Counted from the first letter of the stretch, positions 25,145 to 34,147 are shown. The stretch is 64,000 bases of DNA from an uncultured Oscillospiraceae bacterium (GCA_934512135.1 CAKSWT010000002.1:124001-188000), one strand, 5' to 3'. Numbers and translations are program-made. Notes: generated by a model not told the origin, from the letters alone.

Positions 25145-25951
25145 ATGCAAATCCAAAAAGCGTCAGATTTCTGTGTCCAAATATTAGTTCAATACTACGA
25201 CAATCATGTTCAGCCCTTCCTGGACGCCTGCCATGAGGACGTGCTGTGGATCGGTCCTGCGGAGAAGCAGATCATCCGGGGCAGAAACGCATTGGTCCAA
25301 GCCTTTTCCCAGGAGGAGCACAGCCTTCACTTTGTGCTTCGGGCGTTAAAGGTGGTGCCGATTCCCACCGTCTCCCCCCATGTGGCAGAGATTCTTATGA
25401 TGTTCCAGGTGGACACCATCTGGCCGGACCATAGCACCAACACGGTTCATCAGCGGATTCAGCTGACCATTACGGAGCAGAGCGCGGAATTCAAGATTCG
25501 GCTCTGCCATATTTCCAACTCCATCGTCTATGATGAACGGGACCGCATTTATCCGGTGCATTATGACAGCGGCTATAAGGATTGGACGCTGGCAGGGGAG
25601 GCCCGGGCAGAGCGGATGTGCGTCAGAGGCCCAGACAAGACCCTGATGTACCTGCGCCGCCCCAAGGTCACATATGTGGAGACCGTAGGCCGCCACACCC
25701 GGGTGCATACGGAGGACGATCAATATCTCTGCCTTGATTCCATGCACACCCTGATGCAGCAGTATCAGGACTGGTTTGTGCGGATTCACGCCAGCTATCT
25801 GGTGAATCCGCGGCATGTTTTGGAGATCAGCAGGTTTCGGGTCAGGCTCTCCGACGGAACGGTGCTTCCGGTGCCGGAGAAACGGTTTACTGCCATCCGG
25901 AACCAGCTCCAGGCAGCCCAGGAACGGCAAAAGCTTGAGGAGAAGCGGTAA
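25145..25951 (+). CDS. LytTR DNA-binding protein with NTF2-like N-terminal domain
   Basis: The 268-residue protein joins two parts. Residues about 1-135 look like a SnoaL/NTF2-type cone fold (QILVQYYDNHVQPFLDACHEDVLWIGP, then IIRGRNALVQAF), a pocket that commonly binds small molecules. Residues about 170-262 are a LytTR DNA-binding domain (VTYVETVGRHTRVHT, WFVRIHASYLVNPRHV, VPVPEKRF). No receiver domain is present, so it is not a standard two-component response regulator; the N-terminal pocket may sense a ligand directly. No histidine kinase is adjacent. GGAGGGGG precedes the ATG at 25145. The stop codon lies in the loop of a terminator-like hairpin. Confidence 0.87.
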   Translation: MQIQKASDFCVQILVQYYDNHVQPFLDACHEDVLWIGPAEKQIIRGRNALVQAFSQEEHSLHFVLRALKVVPIPTVSPHVAEILMMFQVDTIWPDHSTNTVHQRIQLTITEQSAEFKIRLCHISNSIVYDERDRIYPVHYDSGYKDWTLAGEARAERMCVRGPDKTLMYLRRPKVTYVETVGRHTRVHTEDDQYLCLDSMHTLMQQYQDWFVRIHASYLVNPRHVLEISRFRVRLSDGTVLPVPEKRFTAIRNQLQAAQERQKLEEKR

Positions 25952-25998
25952 CGCTTCTCCTCTTAGGCTGCCTCAAAAGTCAGAAGGCTTTTGAGGCA
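25937..25998. terminator. Two consecutive hairpins between convergent genes
   Basis: GAGGAGAAGCG/CGCTTCTCCTC (25937-25962) has the LytTR gene's TAA in its loop. TGCCTCAAAAG/CTTTTGAGGCA (25969-25998) follows and runs into ATTTTG. Together they separate this gene from the convergent one at 26006. Confidence 0.82.
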
Positions 25999-26005
25999 AT
26001 TTTGT

Positions 26006-27151
26006 TTATTCCACCGGGTCCCATTGCTCCTCGTCATCGGGCTCATCAGGCACTTCCTCAACGTCCTCAGGCTCCTCATAGACCTCCTCGGGTTCGGAGG
26101 GATCGTCGGTGTCCTGGGTTGTCTCCGTGCTGCCGCCGCTGCCGATGTAGGTGACACCTTCGTTGTATTCGGCGCTGCATTCAATTTTTCCGTAGCCGTC
26201 AAATCTGGTGTCATGGGAGCTTGTGATATAGACCAGGTACTGATCCGGATGGGCCTGGGCGTACTCCCGCACATAGGCGCCGGACTCAAAGCAGACGTAA
26301 ATCCGATCTGCGGCAATCATGGCAGGATGTCCGGAGGAGGGATCCCGAATTTGAAGGCCCAGCTTGCACTGGTCCACTGTGGCGTCCACCAGGTTGTTAT
26401 AGGCCTTGACCATAATATCCTCCCGTGTGGAGTCGCCGTAATCATAGACCAGGGTATCACTGAGGGGAATGGTAAAATCGTTTAACACCACTTCATCAAA
26501 GCCCATCTGGGCCAGCTGGCGGATTTTGTCTGCAATCCGATTGATCACCTCCGGCTGGGCAGGGTCCAGCCAGTAGCTGCCGTCGCGGCTCATCCACAGG
26601 GCACCTCCGTCGATTTTCAGGGCCTCCGTATCATGGGCCAGGGCGTACTCGCTGTCGCTGAGGCAGGAGAGCACGGCAATCACCCAGGTGTCTTGGCTTT
26701 TTGCCCGCTGAATCAGGGCCGTCACCGCATCGTTGGACACAATGGGCTCATTGGACGCCCGCATCTCCAGCATCAGCGTATTGGACTCGTCGGTGCCGAC
26801 CTCAATTTCGTTGAGGGTGCTCCCGTCCACCAGGGTTTGGTAGTCCACAAAAACGCCCCGAACCTCCGTGTCCTTCATGGCAGAGGCGGTACTGCTGAGC
26901 ACTTCATTGGCAGAGATGGCGGAGCCCATCTGAACCTCTGCATTGCTTGGGGCTTGGGCAAGCTGTCCTCCGGCGGTGCCGGAAGCCTGGGGCGGTGTGC
27001 TGGAAAACGAAAAATACGCCCCGTCTTGTGTATAGACCACATAGCGGCCCAGGTAGGTATAGCCAATGAGCAGCAGCAGGGCAATCACCCCCACCGCAAT
27101 GGCCAGACCGATCAGGGCGCGTTTTAACAGTAGCTTATTGCGATATGTCAT
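26006..27151 (-). CDS. Membrane-anchored protein with glycoside-hydrolase-like (DUF4015-type) domain
   Basis: The 381-residue protein has an N-terminal membrane helix (about 12-34), an extracytoplasmic domain and a 50-residue tail made almost only of Glu, Asp, Pro and Val. The central part (about 95-325) resembles the TIM-barrel family of putative glycoside hydrolases (DUF4015), especially GVFVDYQTLVDGS and WLDPAQPEVINRIADKIRQL followed by GFDEVVLNDF. Catalytic residues are not certain. It could act on wall polysaccharide. It starts 10 bases after the prmA stop with a GTGAGG site, so it is in the prmA operon, an unusual partnership. Confidence 0.72.
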   Translation of the reverse strand: MTYRNKLLLKRALIGLAIAVGVIALLLLIGYTYLGRYVVYTQDGAYFSFSSTPPQASGTAGGQLAQAPSNAEVQMGSAISANEVLSSTASAMKDTEVRGVFVDYQTLVDGSTLNEIEVGTDESNTLMLEMRASNEPIVSNDAVTALIQRAKSQDTWVIAVLSCLSDSEYALAHDTEALKIDGGALWMSRDGSYWLDPAQPEVINRIADKIRQLAQMGFDEVVLNDFTIPLSDTLVYDYGDSTREDIMVKAYNNLVDATVDQCKLGLQIRDPSSGHPAMIAADRIYVCFESGAYVREYAQAHPDQYLVYITSSHDTRFDGYGKIECSAEYNEGVTYIGSGGSTETTQDTDDPSEPEEVYEEPEDVEEVPDEPDDEEQWDPVE

Positions 27152-27161
27152 GGGATGCGCC

Positions 27162-28133
27162 TCACTTCATCTGGGCCGTCAGACAGCACCAGTCATTCTG
27201 CTCCTCCTGCCGGATGACGCGAAGCCCGGCGGCGTCCAGGGCCGCCAGCACCTCCTCAAGCCGGGTGTTCAAAATGCCGGAGCAGATAAATACGCCGCCC
27301 TCTCCCAGAAAGTGTGGCACCACAGCCGCCAGGGGGATAATCACATCTGCCACAATATTGGCAAGAACCACATCGTAGGGCTGACGGGACAGCTGCTCCA
27401 TCATGCCCTTGTCTCCGATGACATTCCCTGTAACGGCGGCAAACCGGGGAGCGGTGAGTCCGTTGAGCCCGGCGTTTTCCCGGGCAATGTCCTCCGCCTT
27501 GGGGTCAATGTCCACCCCCACGGCAGTGGCGGCGCCCAGCAGCAGGGACGCAATGGAGAGAATCCCGCTGCCGCTGCCCAGATCAATGACCCGCTCGCCG
27601 CCGGAAATATTCTCCTCCAGGGCCTTCAGGCACATCTGGGTGGAGGCGTGGGCCCCGGTGCCGAAGATCATCCCCGGATCCAGCTTCACCGGGATGCGAC
27701 AATCCGGGTTTTCCGGCGAGAGCCACTCCGGTACAATCAGCAGACGGCGGCCCACCGGGATGGGCTGATAATACTGCTTCCAGTTGTTTTCCCAGTCCTC
27801 CTCCTGGAGATTTTCCAGGGCAATCTCCAGCGTGCCCAGATCTCTATCCGGGTTTTGACTGCGGAACATTGCCAGCTCATGCTTTAAGCTGCTGAGCTGT
27901 TCCGGCGCCTGGGCGTCCTGGGGAATATACAGCCGAATCTGGGAGACGCCCTGCATCTTTTTCGCAAGGTCTTCGTCCACATAGTCCCAATACTGCTGAT
28001 TTTCCTCCAAAAAGTGCTGAAAATCATTGGAATCATCTACAACAAAGCTGTCATAGCCCATGGCGGTGAGCTTGTCCGCCAGCAGCTCAATGGCAGGCGA
28101 AACCGTCTTGATGGTAACCTCCAGCCATTCCAT
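27162..28133 (-). CDS. prmA: Ribosomal protein L11 methyltransferase
   Basis: A 323-residue class I methyltransferase that methylates ribosomal protein L11. The N-terminal substrate-recognition domain (about 1-110) is followed by the SAM-binding Rossmann fold with GSGSGILSIASLLLGA (motif I), GVDIDPKA and LANIVADVIIPLA (post-II/IV). The start at 28133 (MEWLEVT) has AGAGG upstream; an ATG 21 codons earlier precedes it in frame without a convincing site. A promoter with 17-base spacing lies 35 bases before the start. Confidence 0.94.
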   Translation of the reverse strand: MEWLEVTIKTVSPAIELLADKLTAMGYDSFVVDDSNDFQHFLEENQQYWDYVDEDLAKKMQGVSQIRLYIPQDAQAPEQLSSLKHELAMFRSQNPDRDLGTLEIALENLQEEDWENNWKQYYQPIPVGRRLLIVPEWLSPENPDCRIPVKLDPGMIFGTGAHASTQMCLKALEENISGGERVIDLGSGSGILSIASLLLGAATAVGVDIDPKAEDIARENAGLNGLTAPRFAAVTGNVIGDKGMMEQLSRQPYDVVLANIVADVIIPLAAVVPHFLGEGGVFICSGILNTRLEEVLAALDAAGLRVIRQEEQNDWCCLTAQMK

Positions 28134-28167
28134 ATGGCATACCTCTTTTCCTTGGATATTCGGTTCT

Positions 28168-28196
28168 ATTTTACATGATTCCCGTTCATGATACAA
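28168..28196 (-). promoter_or_regulatory. prmA promoter
   Basis: TTGTAT (28191-28196) and TAAAAT (28168-28173) on the minus strand with a 17-base spacer. Confidence 0.7.
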
Positions 28197-28298
28197 GTAT
28201 AATCTTTCAGAGGTGCCGGGTGGTCATGGCTTCCCGGTCCTGCGTCGTGAGATTTTCGTTTACTTTTTGCCGAACCGATGTATAATAAGGGGGAGTCT

Positions 28299-29588
28299 AT
28301 GGAAAGGACCGTGAATATGAAAAAAACAAGAAGGATGCTGATGCCGGACGTCTATCTGACGATTCTGGATACCGATAAATTTCGAACAAACTGCCTGTCT
28401 GTCAATCTTCTCCGTCCGCTGAGGCGGGAGGAGGCGGCCATGAATGCGCTGCTGCCGGATGTGCTGCTGCGGGGCTGCGGCCTGTGCCCGGACATGGGAG
28501 AAATCGCCGCCTGGCTGGACCAACGCTACGGCGCAGGGATTCAGACCATGGTGCGAAAAAAGGGAGAGGTCCAGGACATCGGATTTTTCCTGGATTACAT
28601 TGACCAGCGCTTTGTCGGGCCGGAGGAAGACCTGACCGAGGATATGTGCCGGCTGATGGGCAGCTTTCTGCTGGACCCGGTCACCGAGCAGGGCGTGTTC
28701 CGTCAGGACTATGTGGACGGAGAAAAGGTGAACCTAATCAATGCCATTATGGCCCAGATCAACGATAAGCGGACCTATGCCGCCACACGGCTCCGGCAGG
28801 AGATGTTCGCCCATGAGGCCTATGGGGTCAGCAAGTACGGGGATCGGGAGGCGGTGGAGGCCATTACGCCGGAGTCGCTGTATGCCCACTACCGCTATAT
28901 TCTGGCCCACTCCCGGGTGGAGCTGGTCTTTGCCGGCCGGGCCGATGAGGCGGGGCTTACCGCTGCGCTGCTGGAGGCCCTGCAAAATCTCCCCCGGGCC
29001 CAGACGGATTCCGTGAGCACCACCCTGCATCCGGATGCGGGGGCGGCCCGGGAGGTGGAGGAGTCCATGGACATTATTCAGGGAAACCTGGTGATGGGAT
29101 TCCGCACCGGCATCACCTCTGCGGACAAGGCATATCCGGCGCTGCTGATGCTCAACACTCTGTTCGGCGGGGGCATTACCTCTAAGCTGTTTTTGAATGT
29201 CCGGGAAAAGCTCAGCCTTTGCTACTATGCCAGCTCCGGGCTGGACCGGTTCAAGGGGGTCATGGTGGTGTCCTCCGGGGTGGATATGGACAAGTACCAC
29301 GCCGCCCGAGAGGAAATTCTGCGGCAGCTGGAAGCCTGCCGGGAGGGGGACATTACGCCGGAGGAAATGCAGGCGGCGCTTAGTGCGCTGACCTCCAGTC
29401 TCCGTGCCAGCGAGGACTCCCTGGGCAGAATGGAGGACTTCTATCTCAGCCAGGAAATCGGCGGCTTTACCTATACTCCGGAGGAGCTGGCCCAGGCGCT
29501 GGAGCATGTCACCGTGGCGGAGGTCCAGGATGCGGCCCGGCAGGTGCAGCTGGACACGGTATTCTTCCTGAAAGGAGCGGCCCAATGA
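28299..29588 (+). CDS. M16-family peptidase-like protein, non-catalytic partner (YmfF/YfmF type)
   Basis: The 429-residue protein has the M16 two-repeat fold but lacks the zinc motif: where HxxEH belongs, the sequence reads DQRYGAGIQTMVRKKGE. It keeps the substrate-binding Arg/Tyr pair in LFLNVREKLSLCYY. This is the form expected of the inactive half of a heterodimeric M16 protease. In Bacillus subtilis the equivalent YmfF/YmfH pair is tied to EF-P modification. The start at 28299 has AGGGGGA at good spacing; an internal ATG six codons later is possible. A TATAAT box (28281-28286) with a weak -35 lies just upstream. The stop overlaps the next start (ATGA). Confidence 0.88.
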   Translation: MERTVNMKKTRRMLMPDVYLTILDTDKFRTNCLSVNLLRPLRREEAAMNALLPDVLLRGCGLCPDMGEIAAWLDQRYGAGIQTMVRKKGEVQDIGFFLDYIDQRFVGPEEDLTEDMCRLMGSFLLDPVTEQGVFRQDYVDGEKVNLINAIMAQINDKRTYAATRLRQEMFAHEAYGVSKYGDREAVEAITPESLYAHYRYILAHSRVELVFAGRADEAGLTAALLEALQNLPRAQTDSVSTTLHPDAGAAREVEESMDIIQGNLVMGFRTGITSADKAYPALLMLNTLFGGGITSKLFLNVREKLSLCYYASSGLDRFKGVMVVSSGVDMDKYHAAREEILRQLEACREGDITPEEMQAALSALTSSLRASEDSLGRMEDFYLSQEIGGFTYTPEELAQALEHVTVAEVQDAARQVQLDTVFFLKGAAQ

Positions 29589-30865
29589 AAAAGCTCATCT
29601 ATGACCGACTGGAGCAAACCATTTACCACGACGTGCTGCCCAACGGGCTACAGCTCTATGTGATTCCCAAGCCGGGATTTTCCAAGAAGTATGCGTTTTT
29701 TGCCACCAATTACGGCTCCATCGACACCTCCTTTGTGCTCGATGGCAAGCCCATGGTTTCTGCCGACGGGGTGGCCCACTATCTGGAGCACAAGATGTTC
29801 GACATGAAGGACGGTAATGCCCTTCAGAAGATGTCTGCCACCGGCGCCAGCCCCAACGCCTTTACCAGCTATCAGCTCACGGCCTACTATGTGGAGTGTA
29901 CCCAGGCCTTTGCAGAGAATCTGCAAACCCTTCTGACCTTTGTTTCCCAGCCGTATTTTACCCAGGAAAGCGTGGACAAGGAGCAGGGGATCATTGGCCA
30001 GGAAATCAAAATGTACGAGGATCATCCCGGCTCCCGGCTGGGGGAAAATCTCTTTGCGGCCATGTACCAAAACCATCCGCTGAAGGTCAACATCGCCGGA
30101 ACCGTGGAGAGTATTTCCAAAATCACCCCGCAGATGCTGTACGACTGTCACCGCGCCTTCTACGATCCGTCCAATATGGTGCTCTGTGTGGCTGCCGATG
30201 TGGATCCGGAGGAGATTCGGCAGCTGGCCCTGGATATTCTCCCCAAGGAGCCCGGCGGTGCATCTGCCCGGGACTACGGACCGGAGGAGCCTGCGGCCCC
30301 GGCGCAAAAGGAAATCGTCCAGGAGATGGAGGTGGCCATGCCCATGTTCGCAGTGGGCTTCAAATGCCCCGCCGTTTCAGAAGGACAGGAGCGGCTGCGG
30401 CAGGAGCTGATCGGAGATCTGGCGGCAGAGATTTTGTGCGGAGAATCCTCGCCCCTCTACCAGCGGCTCTACGAAGAAGGACTCATTGATTCTGATTTTG
30501 CCGTGGGGTACGAAATGGTCAAGGGAATGCCGAATGTCTCCGTCTCCGGGGACAGCGAGGACCCCCAGCGGGTGCTGGACGCCATACTGACAGAGGCCCG
30601 GCGAATCACAACAGAGGGCGTGGAGGATGGGCTGTTCCAGCGTCTGAAGCGTGCCGCCCTTGGACGGCGGATTCGGGGCCTGGATTCCTTTGACGGGCTG
30701 TGCTATCGTCTGGCCATCAGCTGCTTTGACCAGGCCGACTATTTTCAGTTCCCCGAAATGTATGATCAGATCACCGGCGAGGATGTCCGGGCATTTATCC
30801 GGGCACATATCACAGAGGAGACGGCGGTGCTGTCTGTGATCCGCCCCAAACAGAAGGAGGAGTAA
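29585..30865 (+). CDS. M16-family zinc peptidase (YmfH/YfmH type)
   Basis: The 426-residue active partner carries the inverted zinc motif HYLEH at 65-69, with the further metal Glu in QEIKMYED (about 140-145). The second repeat, about 240-426, is degenerate as usual. It would cleave peptides together with the upstream non-catalytic subunit, in the cytoplasm because neither has a signal peptide. ATGA overlap with the upstream gene and a 3-base gap to lgt show one operon. The substrate is unknown. Confidence 0.92.
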   Translation: MKKLIYDRLEQTIYHDVLPNGLQLYVIPKPGFSKKYAFFATNYGSIDTSFVLDGKPMVSADGVAHYLEHKMFDMKDGNALQKMSATGASPNAFTSYQLTAYYVECTQAFAENLQTLLTFVSQPYFTQESVDKEQGIIGQEIKMYEDHPGSRLGENLFAAMYQNHPLKVNIAGTVESISKITPQMLYDCHRAFYDPSNMVLCVAADVDPEEIRQLALDILPKEPGGASARDYGPEEPAAPAQKEIVQEMEVAMPMFAVGFKCPAVSEGQERLRQELIGDLAAEILCGESSPLYQRLYEEGLIDSDFAVGYEMVKGMPNVSVSGDSEDPQRVLDAILTEARRITTEGVEDGLFQRLKRAALGRRIRGLDSFDGLCYRLAISCFDQADYFQFPEMYDQITGEDVRAFIRAHITEETAVLSVIRPKQKEE

Positions 30866-30868
30866 CCC

Positions 30869-31912
30869 ATGTATGACACCATTTCATTTCCCGGTCTCGG
30901 CCTGAGCTTCAACCCGTCCCGTGTGGCGTTCTCCATTGGCGGAAAAGATTTTTACTGGTATGGCATTATCATTGCGGTGGGATTCCTTCTGGCGGTGGCC
31001 TACGCCATGAAGCGCAGCCGCCAATTTGGCCTGACCCAGGATAATATCATTGATATGCTGATCTGCACGGTGCCAACGGCCATTGTCTGCGCCCGGGCCT
31101 ATTACTGCATCTTTGAATGGGAGCTCTATCGAGACGATCCCATTCGGGTGCTGTATATCTGGGAGGGAGGCCTGGCCATTTACGGCGGCATCATCGGCGC
31201 GGTGGTGGCCGTGGTCATCTTTACAAAGGTCAAGAAGATTCGCACCGCCGCCATGCTGGACATCGGAGGATTGGGACTGCTGATCGGCCAGAGCATTGGC
31301 CGGTGGGGCAACTTCATCAATCGGGAGGCCCACGGAGGCGCCACGGACAGCTTTTTCCGCATGGGCCTTACCGACGCCACCGGGGCAACGGTCTATGTAC
31401 ATCCCACCTTTCTCTATGAATCTCTGTGGAATGCGCTGGGACTGCTGATTCTGCACTTTGCGTCCAAGCGCAGAAAGTACGACGGGCAGATCTTTGTGAT
31501 GTACCTGGGCTGGTACGGCCTGGGACGGGTCTTTATCGAGGGGCTCCGTACAGACAGCCTGTATGTGACTGGGACAAATCTTCGGGTCAGCCAGCTGGTG
31601 GCGGGACTTTGCGTGATTTTTGCGGTGATTTTCCTGTTCTACAACAAGGTGTTCCGGGAGCACGACCCGGAGGACCTCTACGTTCGGATTGTGGCCCGCC
31701 GTGACGGGGAGCAGGCGACAGAGACTGCGCAGGAATCCGAGACCGCCCCGGAGGAGAATGCCGTGCAGACCGATGAGGCGGAAGCGGAGGACGTCCTAGA
31801 GGATACTGAAGGGCCGGAAGCATCGGACTTCGCAGAAGCGCCTTCGGAAGCCCCGGCAGAACCGGCGGAAGAGGAAACGCCTCCCGCCGAGACCGGAGAA
31901 GCCGACACATAA
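30869..31912 (+). CDS. lgt: Prolipoprotein diacylglyceryl transferase with acidic C-terminal tail
   Basis: A multi-pass membrane enzyme that moves diacylglycerol from phosphatidylglycerol to the lipobox cysteine of exported prolipoproteins such as the one at 14968. The signature GRWGNFINREAHGG is at 144-157, with WEGGLAIYGG near 98-107; the position of the E. coli essential His103 is Tyr here, as in other Clostridia by my recollection. After the last membrane helix (ending near 258) the protein runs on for about 75 residues of Glu, Ala, Thr and Pro, which is an unusual extension (347 residues against about 260-290 normally). Third gene of the ymfF-ymfH-lgt operon. Confidence 0.95.
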   Translation: MYDTISFPGLGLSFNPSRVAFSIGGKDFYWYGIIIAVGFLLAVAYAMKRSRQFGLTQDNIIDMLICTVPTAIVCARAYYCIFEWELYRDDPIRVLYIWEGGLAIYGGIIGAVVAVVIFTKVKKIRTAAMLDIGGLGLLIGQSIGRWGNFINREAHGGATDSFFRMGLTDATGATVYVHPTFLYESLWNALGLLILHFASKRRKYDGQIFVMYLGWYGLGRVFIEGLRTDSLYVTGTNLRVSQLVAGLCVIFAVIFLFYNKVFREHDPEDLYVRIVARRDGEQATETAQESETAPEENAVQTDEAEAEDVLEDTEGPEASDFAEAPSEAPAEPAEEETPPAETGEADT

Positions 31913-31918
31913 TTCAGT

Positions 31919-31949
31919 TTGTCAAAAATGCCTTCCGGCTTTTTCGACA
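31919..31949. terminator. Imperfect hairpin after lgt (dispersed family member)
   Basis: TGTCAAAAATGCC and GGCTTTTTCGACA pair with two mismatches around TTCC. It is a degenerate relative of the hairpins at 2150-2179 and 23161-23199. Confidence 0.6.
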
Positions 31950-31955
31950 GTCTAA

Positions 31956-31985
31956 TTGCGCCCCTGACAAAAGTCAGGGGCGCAA
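31956..31985. terminator. Terminator between lgt and tex
   Basis: TTGCGCCCCTGAC and GTCAGGGGCGCAA form a perfect 13-bp stem with an AAAA loop, followed by TTTTA on the plus strand. It abuts the tex stop codon and serves the convergent genes. Confidence 0.88.
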
Positions 31986-31987
31986 TT

Positions 31988-34147
31988 TTACCCTTCCGCA
32001 GCCTGCCGCATGGACAGACTGATTCGTTTCTTTTTTTCATCCACTTCCAGAACCTTCACCTTCACCACATCCCCCACGGAGACCACCTGGGAGGGATGCC
32101 GGACAAAGCGGTCTGCCAGCTGGGACACATGGACCAGCCCATCCTGATGGACCCCGATGTCAACAAAGGCGCCAAAGTCAATGACATTCCGCACGGTCCC
32201 GGTGAGAATCATCCCCGGCTTGAGGTCCTTGATGTCCAGCACATCGGTGCGCAGCACCGGCTGGGGCAGCTCCGACCGGATGTCCCGGCCCGGCTTAATC
32301 AGCTCCCCAATCAAATCCCGAAGGGTGGGGACACCGATGCCCACCGCCTGGGCGGTCTGGGCCTCTCCCATGGCGGCAACCTCAGCCCGAAGGTTCTGGA
32401 GACGCCCTGCGGTAACGTCCTCCAGCGTGTGGCCCGTCTGCTGCAAAAGGGCCTTTGCCGCATCGTAGGACTCCGGGTGAACGGCGGTGTGGTCGAGAAT
32501 TTGGGGACTTTCCGGGACCCGCAGAAATCCTGCGCACTGCTCATAGGCCTTGGGTCCCAGCTTCGGCACCTTCAGCAGCTGCCGTCTGGAAGTGAAGGGA
32601 CCGTTTTCTTCCCGATATGCCACAATGTTTTTGGCAATGGCGGCACTCAGACCGGAAATATGCTGGAGCAGGGAGGCAGATGCGGTATTCACATCTACGC
32701 CTACGGCGTTGACGCAGTCCTCCACCACGCCGTTTAGCGTGGATTCCAGCTGCTTTTGGGGCATATCGTGTTGATACTGGCCCACCCCAATGGCCTTTGG
32801 GTCGATTTTCACCAGCTCTGCCAAGGGGTCCTGGAGCCGCCGGGCAATGGAGATTGCCGACCGGATGTTGACATCATACTGGGGAAACTCCTCTGCGGCC
32901 AGAGGACTGGCGGAATAGACCGAGGCCCCCGCCTCAGATACAATCATATAGCTCAAACCGGGAACCTGGCGAATCAGCTCCACGGTCATCTGCTCTGTCT
33001 CCCGGCTGGCGGTGCCGTTTCCAATGGCGATATGCTCCACATGGTCCTTGCGGGCCAGACGGGAAAGGGTGTCTATGGCAGCCTGTTTCTGCTTTTCCCC
33101 GTGGGTGGGGTAAACCACGGTGGTGTCCAGGACCTTGCCGGTTTCGTCCACCACGGCCACCTTACAGCCCATGCGATAGCCGGGGTCCAGGCCCATGGTG
33201 ACCTTGCCCTTTACCGGAGGCTGCATCAGCAGCGGCCGAAGATTCAGGGCGAACTGGCCAATGGCACCTTCGCAGGCCTGGTCAGTGAGGGTGCTGCGGA
33301 TTTCCCGTTCCAGAGACGGAAACAGCAGCCGGTCATAGGCATCCTCGGCGGCCTGGCGGACAAAGGCCATAGACGGGGAACCGGGGACCACAACGGCGCG
33401 CCGCAGGGCCTGCAGCGCTTTGTCCCGATCCATGGCAACGGAAACCTTCAGGATTTTTTCCTTTTCTCCCCGGTTGATGGCCAATACCTGGTGACCCTGA
33501 AGCCGGGAGACATTGGCGGAGAAGTCATAATACAGCCGATAAACGCTGTCCTCCTCTGTGGCGGCCTTGGAGACCAACAGTGCCTCCCGCTGCATCAGCG
33601 CTCGGAGGGTCTTCCGAAGTTCCGCATCATCGCTGATGGTTTCCGCAATAATATCGCTGGCCCCCTGGAGTGCGTCCTGGACGGTTTCCACCTCCTGGGA
33701 GAGATAGGCCTGGGCCGCAGCATCAGGGGCCGGTCCGTCCGGGCTCTGGGCAAAGAGTATCTCCGCCAGAGGCGCCAGCCCCTTTTCCCGGGCAACGGTG
33801 GCCCGGGTGCGGCGCTTTTGCTTATAGGGGCGGTACAGGTCCTCCAGCTCCGAAAGGGTCTTTGCCACTGCAATGGCCTGCTGCAGCGCCGGGGTCAGCT
33901 TTCCCTGGGCCTCAATGGCTGCGGAGATGGCCTCACGGCGCTGGTTTAGCCCCCGGAGATACTCCAGGCGCTGCTCCAGGGTGCGAAGGGTGGTGTCGTC
34001 CATGGCCCCGTGCAGCTCCTTGCGGTAGCGGGCAATAAAGGGAATGGTGTTGCCCTCGTCCAGCAGCCGGATGACATTTTCGATATATTGGGGCTTCTGG
34101 CCGAGCTCCTGGGACAGAAGTCCGGCCAGTTCATTCCGTTCGTTCAT
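31988..34147 (-). CDS. tex: Tex-family RNA-binding transcription accessory protein
   Basis: A 719-residue homologue of Tex/YhgF, the bacterial relative of Spt6. Domains in order: N-terminal helical HTH-like region (1-190), YqgF/RuvX-like resolvase fold around 320-450 with MGLDPGYRMGCKVAVVD, helix-hairpin-helix repeats around 480-560, and a C-terminal S1 RNA-binding domain (about 640-712, GMILTGTVRNVIDFGAFVDI). Such proteins act on transcription elongation and RNA turnover. The start at 34147 follows AAAGGAAC; a longer in-frame ATG at 34192 covers the -10-like TATAGT (34181-34186). It is a single gene. Confidence 0.95.
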   Translation of the reverse strand: MNERNELAGLLSQELGQKPQYIENVIRLLDEGNTIPFIARYRKELHGAMDDTTLRTLEQRLEYLRGLNQRREAISAAIEAQGKLTPALQQAIAVAKTLSELEDLYRPYKQKRRTRATVAREKGLAPLAEILFAQSPDGPAPDAAAQAYLSQEVETVQDALQGASDIIAETISDDAELRKTLRALMQREALLVSKAATEEDSVYRLYYDFSANVSRLQGHQVLAINRGEKEKILKVSVAMDRDKALQALRRAVVVPGSPSMAFVRQAAEDAYDRLLFPSLEREIRSTLTDQACEGAIGQFALNLRPLLMQPPVKGKVTMGLDPGYRMGCKVAVVDETGKVLDTTVVYPTHGEKQKQAAIDTLSRLARKDHVEHIAIGNGTASRETEQMTVELIRQVPGLSYMIVSEAGASVYSASPLAAEEFPQYDVNIRSAISIARRLQDPLAELVKIDPKAIGVGQYQHDMPQKQLESTLNGVVEDCVNAVGVDVNTASASLLQHISGLSAAIAKNIVAYREENGPFTSRRQLLKVPKLGPKAYEQCAGFLRVPESPQILDHTAVHPESYDAAKALLQQTGHTLEDVTAGRLQNLRAEVAAMGEAQTAQAVGIGVPTLRDLIGELIKPGRDIRSELPQPVLRTDVLDIKDLKPGMILTGTVRNVIDFGAFVDIGVHQDGLVHVSQLADRFVRHPSQVVSVGDVVKVKVLEVDEKKKRISLSMRQAAEG

